The notes below the pieces were generated by a model, which did no database searches, was not told the DNA's origin, and saw only the letters and a list, made by a program, of their open reading frames with translations. Below are positions 1 through 8,243 of a stretch of 64,000 bases of DNA, in pieces. The stretch spans positions 3,286,001 to 3,350,000 of the forward strand of contig JBLDXI010000003.1 in assembly GCA_047495785.1 (NCBI GenBank). Reading direction: 5' to 3'. Made by a program: the position numbers and the translations under genes. Position 1 is the first letter of the stretch. Each line of letters starts with the position of its first letter. Source of the DNA: Lepidodermella squamata. Its lineage: Eukaryota > Gastrotricha.

Positions 1-618
1 TGACCACATTAAAATCAATAAAGTCTTTAGCGTATCCGTAAAATAGTTCTCAGTATGAATGCATTATAGTTTCTCGAACACTTCGGGATCTAGTGACAGC
101 TGAGGCCATAGTGACGTATCACAGCGTTCGATTAAAATTTCAATTTTATCCTCATTTCATATTTGGAGCCAGTTTATCGGGAAAGTGTCGATGCTTCGTG
201 GATAAAACTTGAAATCAGAGAATTAGCTGGCAACTCTCGTGACCATCATTCAGTTCAACTGCTACTCACTTGAACTTGAAAGGAATGCTACAGAATGCTT
301 TTCAGTCAAGACAGTGAATGAATGCCAAAGACAATCTTGAGTTGTAGCCGGAAACAACATTTGAGGTTTTTCTATTGACTTGGCACTCACTTGAAACGCA
401 ACGCCTGAGTTGAATCGCGGCAGCAGAAATATCATATTTCGCGCAAATTTCAAAAAATGAATAAATGGTTGCGTGAAAATTCCTATTCAATTTATCATTT
501 AGAAACCACTTCAGTTTTCCTATGAGATCGCTTAATCGATAGCATCCGCCCTGCATTTTAGATGCGCATCATATCAAATGCGGAATCAAATCAAATAATC
601 AGGCGAGTTCTTTTGCAA
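1..618. other. AT-rich flank without a recognised gene
   Basis: Short ORFs here overlap on the same strand in several frames and have no domain or splice-consistent structure. No RNA gene or repeat was recognised. Confidence 0.6.
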
Positions 619-656
619 AATTATTCCAATTAAGGCCGAAGTCAATGGTATATAAG
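619..656 (+). promoter_or_regulatory. Promoter of gene A1: conserved 19-mer plus TATA box
   Basis: The 19-mer AATTATTCCAATTAAGGCC at 619-637 recurs exactly at 5247-5265 before gene A2. A TATA-like TATAAG lies at 651-656, about 95 bases before the start codon. A variant of the module precedes A4. Conservation between paralogues, in the same position relative to TATA, supports a shared element. The transcription start was not identified. Confidence 0.55.
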
Positions 657-747
657 CAGCGAAAATTGGGTTCAAAATTATCAGCTATATTCATTGCTTC
701 GATTTTCGAATTGATAATTTTTCTTCATCCACTTCTCTTGCTCAATA

Positions 748-1251
748 ATGCGTGCTTTCCTCGCCATTGCTGCTGTCGTCCTGCTCGGACTTGGTAACAA
801 ACTTTCAACCTTTTGCCGATAACCTGAAATTCATTTCTGCATTGTTTCAGCTTACTCTGAGGCCAAGGTCTGGAATGTTGAATCGAAAGAAATGCACCGC
901 CACTACGAGAAGAAGGTGAGCGCCTCGGCGAGCCGATCCTTCGAGAACAAGAGGGCTTTCCGCAAGGGACGTGCCTTCCCGATGAAGAAGCGCCACGGCA
1001 AGAAGATGAACAAGCGCCGCGGATCCTTCTCCAAGTCGGTCTCCAAGTCTGTTTCCTACTCGCGGTCCGCCTCGTTCTCCGGCAACCGCTTCGGCAAGAA
1101 CAAGCGATTCGGTGGTCGCAAGTTCGGCAAGCACGGCAAGAACTTCGGCTACGGCCGCAAGGGCGGCAAGTTCGGCCACGGCAAGTTCGGCGGTCGCAAG
1201 GCCAACAAGGGCTCTTACTCCTTCAGCAAGTCCGTCAGCGTCTCCAACTAA
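748..1251 (+). CDS. Secreted (SX)n/Gly-Lys-Arg basic protein, type A, copy 1
   Basis: Join 748-793 and 851-1251; 148 aa. Exon 1 encodes the signal peptide (starts MRAFLAIAAVVLLGL) and ends in phase 1; the intron is 57 bases. The mature chain starts near AYSEAKVWNVESKE, then carries SASAS, SVSKSVSYSRSASFS and SFSKSVSVSN runs with serine at alternate positions, separated by repeats such as FGKHGKNFGYGRKGGKFGHG. The protein is strongly basic, has no Cys after the signal and has few acidic residues. AATAAA follows at 1302. The exact function is unknown; composition suggests a structural or adhesive secretion (inference). Copies A2 and A4 are almost identical. The start is fixed by the signal peptide and by phase agreement with the paralogues. 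Confidence 0.85.
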
Positions 1252-2562
1252 ATTATGATCACAAGAACTTTCCACAATTGATGAATTACCATTGTCATCA
1301 GAAATAAATAACTATTTTAAACTCCTAACCATATCGAGATTCTTGAAATTCATTTACGCTGCGGTTGCTAGCCTTTCACGGACCTTACTGTTGGCGAAGG
1401 ACGTCGTATCAATGACAACAAGAACTTTACACCACTGATGAATACTCATCAGAAATCAGTGAAAATACGAGCTACGCCTATTTGAATTAATTGGACAAAT
1501 AATATTCTCAAGGTTTCGAGATTTTCGAGACGCAGCCCGTGCATTTTTTTAACCTAATCATAAAAGATGTTTATTATTGTTGGCGCAAAGTTGACACAAT
1601 CGAATTTTGTATTTTCGCGGGCCCCATTGATAAAGCCAGGCATCATTTCACTTGGCTAGACTTTTAAAATGATAGCTAATATCTACACCAAGTATCTCGA
1701 TCACACGGCGTTATCAGGCATAGAATTACAGGCATTTCGATAGCGTCGTTGAATAACTCTGATTCTACCCAGTGGCCGGAGAAGTAGTTGGCTTGCTTAT
1801 GAGGTAATCCTTTTTAAAATGTTACTGACATAAATTCATCATTCGACATTTTGTATAGGAACCATAATCGGCTCTTTTTTATTCATCTTTGCTCATGAAT
1901 CAGTAGTCCTTGCCGAGAATTACACGCGATCCCAAATTGTCCTTTCAATTGAAGCCGTGATCCATCTTAGGTGAATAATTTATTATGAAAAAGTCCGAAG
2001 AACGTCTGCAAATGTAACGCGTGATATGAGCTTCAAAACAGCCATGCCACCTACGCCGTTCAAAATTCAAGATTTACCTTTGAAATTTGGGTAGAAAAGA
2101 TTTTGCTTGTTTTCCTTTGTCCTAATTCGAGAAAAAAATTATAAAATAAACTATGATAAACGACGGATCAGATAGAATAAAATAGGTTTTTGCCGGGTGC
2201 CTATATTATCGTGAAAATGAAAAAATGAAAAGGCTCAAAAATTCGAAACGATATTTAAAAAGGGCAAAAATACAGGTTAGGACGATTTACCATTTCGGAC
2301 AAAAAATTAAAAAAAAATAAACCACAGACGAAAAACAACAAATGACACGGTCAGTTTCGAACCACAATCACGCGATTTGTATGAAGTTGACATGGAAAAT
2401 AATAAAAATAAGCAAGTCGCACGCGCGACCAGTCGCCCTCATACGCAACAGGTATGCGGATAGCAGGCAAACAAGGCTTTAAAAGCTGGTCTCAAAATCG
2501 GAAATGTATCATTCCAATCCGTTGCCTCTTCTCTATTTCATTTCTCTCCCTGAACTATCAAG
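1252..2562. other. Intergenic DNA with a dispersed decayed repeat
   Basis: No gene was recognised. The stretch at about 1655-1770 resembles 8745-8850 and parts of 9375-9430 and 10985-11030, for example the shared word TAGCGTCGTTGAATAACTC. This suggests copied intergenic DNA or an old mobile element. Confidence 0.5.
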
Positions 2563-3397
2563 ATGCGTTTAACCCTCGTCGCAGCTGCTGCCGCTCTGTT
2601 CTGCATCGGTACAAGTTTATTTTTGTTATGACTGGTTTCAAAAGTAATTTTCGTCGTCCATAGTTGCCGTTTCGGCGAACGACGCGTCCGCCTCTGTGAA
2701 CAAGAAGGAGGCCTCCGCTTCGGCTGGCGTCGACAAGGCTCGTCATGGCGATCTGATCGGCCGCAAACACGGTCGCGGTTTCGGCTTCCATGGCCGCCGT
2801 CGTGGCAACTACGCTTCTGCCTCGGTTAACAAGAACTCTGCTTCCGCTTCAGCTGGCAATGGCGGCCGTCGTGGTGGTCGCTTCTTCGGCCACAAGGGTC
2901 GTCGTGGTGGCAACTTCGCCTCGGCTTCCGTCAACAAGAACTCCGCCTCCGCCTCGGCTGGCTCCAACAAGGGCCGCAAGGGATTCGGCCGTCGCCACCA
3001 CGCTGGTCGCTACTTCGGCCACGGTCGCCGCCATGGAAGAAACTTTGCTTCCGCCTCGGTTAACAAACGCTCCGCTTCGGCCGCTGCCGGCAACTTCCGC
3101 GGCCGCCGTGGTCATGGCAACTTCTTCGACCGTCGTCACGGTGGTCGTCGCGGTGGCAACTTCGCCTCGGCTTCTGTCAACAAGAACTCTGCCTCCGCCT
3201 CGGCTGGTAACTTCGGCAAGCGCGGTGGATTCAAGCACGGCCGTCGCGGATTCCACGGCAAGGGAAAAGGCAAGGGCAAGCACGGTCGCCGCTTCGGTCA
3301 TCATGGTCGTCGTGGTTCCCGCTCTTCCCGTTCCTCCCGCTCATCGGCCTCATCCCGCTCGTCTCGCTCGTCCTTCAAGGGTCGTCGCCACCATTGA
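2563..3397 (+). CDS. Secreted Gly/Arg/Ser-Ala repeat protein, type GR, copy 1
   Basis: Join 2563-2608 and 2664-3397; 259 aa. The 46-base first exon encodes MRLTLVAAAAALFCI and ends in phase 1. The mature protein is built from five or so repeats that alternate a block like FASASVNKNSASASAG with a basic block such as NGGRRGGRFFGHKGRRGG. It closes with a run of SRSSRSS units and RRHH. It is extremely rich in Arg, Gly, Ser and Ala and almost free of acidic residues. It lies 175 bases before an SK-type gene, and the same GR-then-SK order recurs three times between 33 and 61 kb. No known family was recognised; a secreted structural role is inferred. The antisense strand is also open because of codon bias, and those ORFs are shadows. 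Confidence 0.85.
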
Positions 3398-3571
3398 ATA
3401 ATTATATACGAGACATGAACCTGTGAGAGAGAAAATGATTGTGAAAGTTCATTTTTTCTGACTTCATGTATATTTATTTTTCAATCGTGACAGTCGTCGA
3501 AAGATCTATAATCGCAAAATCTTAAAATCCCTGTTTACCTATTTTTTTTATTTAGAATTATTAATCTCAAA

Positions 3572-4807
3572 ATGCGTGTCTACCTCGCTCTCGCTGTGAT
3601 TATCCTGCTTGCCGCTACCGGTAATTTCATGCCATCTCATCTTTTAAGCATTGTTAGTTTTGATATTTTCAATGTAGTCTCTGCCGGCGGTAAGGGCAAA
3701 GGTGCCAAGAAAGGTGGCAACAAAAAGGAAGCTTCGTTCTCTGCCTCGGTTGACCAACGCGACACCTACGACCGCAAGTCCGCCTCTGCTGAGCAGGAAT
3801 CCGCTGCCGTCGACTACGCCTCGGCCGATGCTTCCCACAACAAGAAGACCAGCGACAAGCGCAAGCTGATCAAGACCCGATCGGCCAGCCGCGAACGCGC
3901 CTCGGCCAGCTACGAATCTGCCGGCAAGCGCGATTCCGCCTACGACCAGAAGAAATCGAAGGCTGGCAGCAAGCGCCACGGCCGCGTTGTCCGCAAGAGC
4001 GACTCGGCTGCCTCCGCCAAGCACGACAACGCCTACGCCGACTCTGGCGCCGCCGCCGCTGCCCAGAAGCACAAGCGCAACAAGAAGCACGGCCGTGCCG
4101 ACCACAAGCGCAAGGCTGCTTTCCAGAAGGACCAGGCCCGCGACAAGGCCGGCGAGGTTATCGAGTTCAAGAAGAAGACCTTCACCGACAAGGGCCACAA
4201 CAAGGTCAACAAGTTCAGCTTCGAGTCCGGCTCGCAAGAGTTCGCCAAGGCCGACTCTGATGGTGCTGCGACCACTGCCACCCGCAAAAAGACCGCCAAG
4301 AAGGCCCAAGGCAAGAAGTCCCGCAAGGCCCACTCTGCCGACTACGCCTCCCGCGACTCGAAGGCCTCTGCTGCCGCTGCCTCGAAGAAGGCGAAGCGCA
4401 ACAAGGCCCACAAACGCCGCGCCTCGGCTTCCGTTGCTCGCGCTTCTCACAACGCCCGCGACTACAAGACCAGCAACAAGAAGACCTCCGTCTCCGACTC
4501 TGCTCACACCCGCAAGGCTGGAGCCAAGTATGGCCGCAAACGCGCCTCCGCCTCGGCTGAGCGTGCCACCCACGATTTCGCTGCATCTGTCTCTGGCAGC
4601 TACCAAGAACAAAAGAGCGCCAGCGCCAAGAAGGCCAGCCACAGCGCTGCTAAGGGCAAGAAGGCTTCCAAGAAGGGTGGCAAGAAGGGCGGTAAAAAGG
4701 AAGGAAAGAAGTCCGGCAAGAAAGAAGGCAAAAAGGGCGGAAAGAAGACCGAAAAGAAGGGCGGCTACAACAAGGCGTCTTCAGCCGGTCATAGCTACAC
4801 CTACTAA
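3572..4807 (+). CDS. Secreted Lys/Ser/Ala-rich protein, type SK, copy 1
   Basis: Join 3572-3620 and 3678-4807; 392 aa. The 57-base intron is a multiple of three and has no stop, so the gene also reads through as one ORF; GT-AG ends and homology to the spliced paralogues support splicing. After the signal peptide (MRVYLALAVIILLAAT) comes ASFSASVDQRDTYDRKSASA, then units mixing SAS/YASADASHNKK with Lys/Arg-rich stretches. The tail is KKGG, KKEG and KKSG repeats ending in YTY. Tyr is frequent and Cys is absent. Unlike GR proteins it has scattered Asp and Glu. AATAAA lies at 4893. It is homologous to the SK genes at 34-38, 53-57 and 59-60 kb. The structural role is inferred. Confidence 0.85.
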   Translation: MRVYLALAVIILLAATGNFMPSHLLSIVSFDIFNVVSAGGKGKGAKKGGNKKEASFSASVDQRDTYDRKSASAEQESAAVDYASADASHNKKTSDKRKLIKTRSASRERASASYESAGKRDSAYDQKKSKAGSKRHGRVVRKSDSAASAKHDNAYADSGAAAAAQKHKRNKKHGRADHKRKAAFQKDQARDKAGEVIEFKKKTFTDKGHNKVNKFSFESGSQEFAKADSDGAATTATRKKTAKKAQGKKSRKAHSADYASRDSKASAAAASKKAKRNKAHKRRASASVARASHNARDYKTSNKKTSVSDSAHTRKAGAKYGRKRASASAERATHDFAASVSGSYQEQKSASAKKASHSAAKGKKASKKGGKKGGKKEGKKSGKKEGKKGGKKTEKKGGYNKASSAGHSYTY

Positions 4808-5246
4808 GCGAATATCGCCAAATTATTTTTGATTGCGATTTTGACGATCTACAAACATATTTGTGATTGTGATTTCTCAATTAACGAAATGAAATAAATC
4901 AAGAGATTAGTACTCATGGTATCTTTTGTTCGGGTTCACCCAAAGAAAGGAAGTCATCATTTCTTGCTACAGAATGTTCAAAATTTGCGTAATGAACACC
5001 GGGTATCATGAAGTTGCCATGAAGTTAACTAGTGACTAGTGTGCTAAAAAGTGCATACACTGGACTCATGGCTAGTTCGTAAATTAATATGAGGATGAAG
5101 GAAAGTAAAAACTCCGACTTCATGTTATTATTGATCGAGTTTCATTTCGGGTTTCAGAAATAGCGATATTCTGGCCAGCGACATCTACTATAATTCGCTC
5201 AGCATTTCAAATGCGTATGCTGGATGACAGAGGCGAAGTATTCCTC
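4808..5246. other. Intergenic spacer between SK1 and A2
   Basis: It holds the poly(A) signal of SK1 at 4893-4898 and otherwise no recognised feature. Confidence 0.6.
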
Positions 5247-5280
5247 AATTATTCCAATTAAGGCCCGGAGCCATAAAAGC
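5247..5280 (+). promoter_or_regulatory. Promoter of gene A2: conserved 19-mer plus TATA-like box
   Basis: The same 19-mer as before A1 occupies 5247-5265, followed by CATAAAAGC at about 5272-5280. The spacing to the start codon (about 100 bases) matches A1. Confidence 0.55.
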
Positions 5281-5371
5281 AGCGAAAATGCCTTTCAAAA
5301 TCATCAGCCATCTCTCGCTTCGATTTTCAATTAACAGTTTTCCTTCAACCACTTGGTTTGTTTAACAAACA

Positions 5372-5871
5372 ATGCGTGCCTCCCTCGCCATTGCAGTTGT
5401 CGTCCTGCTCGGCCTTGGTATAACCTATTTATCAATTTTGCCGATAACCTGAAATTCACTATTGTTTCAGCTTACTCTGAGGCCAAGGTGTGGAATGTTG
5501 AATCGAAAGAAATGCACCGCCACTACGAGAAGAAGGTGAGCGCCTCGGCGAGCCGCTCCTTCGAGAACATGAAGGCTTTCCGCAAGGGACGTGCCTTCCC
5601 GATGAAGAAGCGCCACGGCAAGAAGATGAACAAGCGCCGCGGATCCTTCTCCAAGTCGGTCTCCAAGTCTGTTTCCTACTCGCGGTCCGCTTCGTTCTCC
5701 GGCAACCGCATTGGCAAGAACAAGCGATTCGGTGGTCGCAAGTTCGGCAAGCACGGCAAGAACTTCGGCTACGGCCGCAAGGGCGGCAAGTTCGGCCACG
5801 GCAAGTTCGGCGGCCGCAAGGCCAACAAGGGCTCGTACTCCTTCAGCAAGTCCGTCAGCGTCTCCAACTAA
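5372..5871 (+). CDS. Secreted (SX)n/Gly-Lys-Arg basic protein, type A, copy 2
   Basis: Join 5372-5417 and 5471-5871; 148 aa. Exon structure and length match A1. Exon 2 (401 bases) differs from A1 by only a handful of bases, giving changes such as NKRA to NMKA and NRFG to NRIG. The signal peptide reads MRASLAIAVVVLLGL. Such close identity with different flanks points to recent duplication or gene conversion. The ORF also runs back through the intron, because the intron has no in-frame stop; the short first exon with its signal peptide is the better model. Confidence 0.85.
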
Positions 5872-5985
5872 ACTAAAACTCAAAGTGCTAAATTATGATT
5901 ATGAATCAATCGTGAATTGTATTCGCTTTTCATGAATAAAATCGCGAAAGTTCAATGCGCAATCCTCGTTTTGGTTAATGTCGGT

Positions 5986-6262
5986 CAAAGTCGGTCTCCA
6001 CGTCTGTTTCCTACTCGAGGTCCGCCTCGTACTCGGGTGTTCGTCATGGCAAGCGCAACAACCGATTCGGTGCTCGCAAATACGGCAGGAACCACGGCAA
6101 GAAGGGCGGCAAGGGGGAAATAACTTTGGCAACAACTACGGCCACAATTTCGGCAACAAGTACCGCCATAATTTCTCCAACAAATTGGGCCACAACTTCG
6201 GCGGTCACAAGGCCAACAAGGGCTCGTACTCCGTCAGCAAGTCGGTCAGCGCCTCTAACTAA
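5986..6262 (+). pseudogene. Truncated, frameshifted type A copy (A3)
   Basis: The stretch resembles the second half of type A exon 2, starting at KSVSTSVSYSRSASYSG and ending with HKANKGSYSVSKSVSASN before a stop. The first and last parts lie in different frames, shifting at a run of G near 6112-6116. No signal-peptide exon or N-terminal half is present. It sits only about 110 bases after the A2 stop, so it is probably a decayed tandem duplicate. It diverges more from A1/A2/A4 than they do from one another and has Asn-rich replacements (NNFGNNYGHNFG). Confidence 0.8.
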
Positions 6263-6546
6263 ACAATTTGGCGAATGAAAATAATTGTGAAATTGGAAAA
6301 TATTTTTATGAATGAATTTCTGAAAATAAATTATGCAGATAATAATATTTATTTCTCGCCGAGAAATAAAAATCAGTAAAATATGGATAAATTAAACTCA
6401 CTAGCTTGATAGGTTTCAATAAGAAAATGGTCATAAATTTTCGATTTCACCTGTAAACAAATCATCGAAGGTTGGAAAAGTTAGATATTGAGTCAGCGAA
6501 TATAGCTTAATGTAGTTATGATGCATTTTGAACATCTTCGGTTTAC

Positions 6547-7005
6547 TCAAGTCGAAGGCTCAGGATTAGAGAAACCGGGTGCGATTTCGTTCATCTGATC
6601 CTGGGTCAGAATTTTCGAAGCCGTTATCTCTTGGAAATAGCTTTGTATCGCATGTTCAACGGCTCCTTTTCGGCTGGCCCAGCCGCGAGACTCGGTAGTA
6701 TGACCCGGCCACAGCTTCGGGCAGGTGAACTGACCGTCCCAGACCCATTGAAAGGTTCTAATCCTTCCCTTGTAATTTGCCGTGCAGTCATAGGATCCAA
6801 TCTTGTATGACTGTCCGTCGGACCACTGGTGCAGGTTATACACAGCAGTTCCTAATCCGATCCCACATTGGATCCAGTTTTGTTGAATACACGCAGAAAG
6901 GTCGACCTTGACCGAACCAATTTGGGCCGAACCAGCTTGCGCCGAACCAACCGCAGCGCAAATGGATAGAACACTGGCAATCGCGAGGATAGAATGCATC
7001 GTCAC
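6547..7005 (-). CDS. Anti-lipopolysaccharide-factor-like secreted protein
   Basis: 152 aa, single exon on the minus strand within the basic-protein cluster. A signal peptide (MHSILAIASVLSICAAVGSA) is followed by a short AQAGSAQIGSVKV stretch. The core fits the ALF family: W-rich helix 1, then a beta hairpin closed by two cysteines 21 positions apart (DCTANYKGRIRT ... DGQFTCP), then SRKGAVEHAIQSYFQE and a final helix ending ILTQDQM, like the family's C-terminal helix. The Cys-bounded loop carries Lys and Arg, as expected for a lipid-A-binding loop. ALFs are antimicrobial, LPS-binding proteins known mainly from crustaceans and horseshoe crabs. A second Met two codons downstream is an equally good start. 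Family assignment is from motif recognition, not a search. Confidence 0.72.
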   Translation of the reverse strand: MTMHSILAIASVLSICAAVGSAQAGSAQIGSVKVDLSACIQQNWIQCGIGLGTAVYNLHQWSDGQSYKIGSYDCTANYKGRIRTFQWVWDGQFTCPKLWPGHTTESRGWASRKGAVEHAIQSYFQEITASKILTQDQMNEIAPGFSNPEPST

Positions 7006-7639
7006 GTAAAAAAATGAGTTGAAAGTGAAATTTCGACCAACAACGCCTGGATTTAAGTATAGTTTACATGAGTTTACATATAGGCTGAAGTAAGCATCAA
7101 CAGCATCATAGCCTCCGCAGTAATCACCACACGCTGTCAGGTGTATCTTACCCTGTATAGCAGTAGGGAGAGTTATAAATTGTGATTCATATTAAACAAC
7201 AATTTTTTGCCTCAACAAGCTTCCGCATTGACGACTTTCATCGGATAAAAATGAATTATGAAAATTATGAAAAAATCAACGAGATGAAATTTTAATGTCC
7301 TGATTGGAAATCCTATACCTAAAATAAGCTAACCTTACCTACTCGCAATTTTCAGAAATTTTAATTGCGATAAATTCAATGTTACTTATGAGAAGAAGTC
7401 ATCAAGATCCACGGCTGATGATCGACTCCCGAAATACCCTGCGAAATATCGGTGCGAATTTTTGAATTTGTGACCTCGGTTAACATGGAGATTTCTGTTT
7501 TTCCATTGTCGTGTAATGGGCTTGGAAATGGGAGCCTTGAAAAAATAATTGATGCGAATTGGGCTGATCGCATGCAAACCTTATTTTTCCTAATTGGAGC
7601 AATTAGAGCCATATTACTAGCGCAATAAGAGCAGTGATG
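7006..7639. other. Intergenic DNA between ALF-like gene and A4
   Basis: It presumably holds the divergent promoters of the ALF-like gene (minus) and A4 (plus). The two overlapping minus ORFs at about 7382-7612 have no recognisable content. No RNA gene was seen. Confidence 0.5.
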
Positions 7640-7649
7640 TATATAAAAG
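7640..7649 (+). promoter_or_regulatory. TATA box of gene A4
   Basis: TATATAAAAG-type box about 95 bases before the A4 start codon. A diverged form of the A1/A2 upstream module (CCTAATTGGAGCAATTAGAG) lies about 45 bases further upstream. Confidence 0.55.
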
Positions 7650-7741
7650 CGGCGATTTTAGTTTAAACATCATCAGCCATTCATCCAAGCGATTTTCAAT
7701 AAATCAAAAATATTTTCCGAGTCTCACTCCCCTCTACAATA

Positions 7742-8243
7742 ATGCGCGCTTTCCTCGCTGTTGCTGTTGTCGTCCTGCTCGGACTTGGTAATATAGCTTC
7801 CGAATCGATTTCGCCATTATTCCATTATTTCCATTATTTTAGCTTACTCCGAGGCCAAGGTCTGGAATGTTGAATCGAAAGAAATGCATCGCCACTACGA
7901 GAAGAAGGTGAGCGCCTCGGCGAGCCGCTCCTTCGAGAACATGAAGGCTTTCCGCAAGGGACGTGCCTTCCCGATGAAGAAGCGCCACGGCAAGAAGATG
8001 AACAAGCGCCGCGGATCCTTCTCCAAGTCGGTCTCCAAGTCTGTTTCCTACTCGCGGTCCGCCTCGTTCTCCGGCAACCGCTTCGGCAAGAACAAGCGAT
8101 TCGGTGGTCGCAAGTTCGGCAAGCACGGCAAGAACTTCGGCTACGGCCGCAAGGGTGGCAAATTCGGCCACGGCAAGTTCGGCGGGCGCAAGGCCAACAA
8201 GGGCTCGTATTCCTTCAGCAAGTCCGTCAGCGTCTCCAACTAA
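7742..8243 (+). CDS. Secreted (SX)n/Gly-Lys-Arg basic protein, type A, copy 4
   Basis: Join 7742-7787 and 7843-8243; 148 aa. The signal peptide reads MRAFLAVAVVVLLGL. The mature protein is essentially that of A1 and A2, with the (SX)n runs SVSKSVSYSRSASFS and SFSKSVSVSN around Gly/Lys/His blocks. The intron has diverged in sequence while exon 2 is nearly identical to A1, which fits purifying selection or gene conversion on the coding part. AATAAA lies at 8299. Function unknown; secreted structural role inferred. Confidence 0.85.

Noticed and set aside
2790-3401. Overlapping same-strand ORF rich in Pro/Arg/Ala/Thr in GR1
   Set aside because: Frame-shifted reading of the GR repeat. The true frame begins with a signal peptide and is conserved in four paralogues.
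3644-4642. Long antisense ORF, Leu/Val/Gly-rich, opposite SK1 (and similar ones opposite all A, GR and SK genes)
   Set aside because: Produced by the codon bias of Ser/Ala/Lys/Arg repeats on the coding strand; no start context, splice partner or domain, and it disappears where the coding repeats end.
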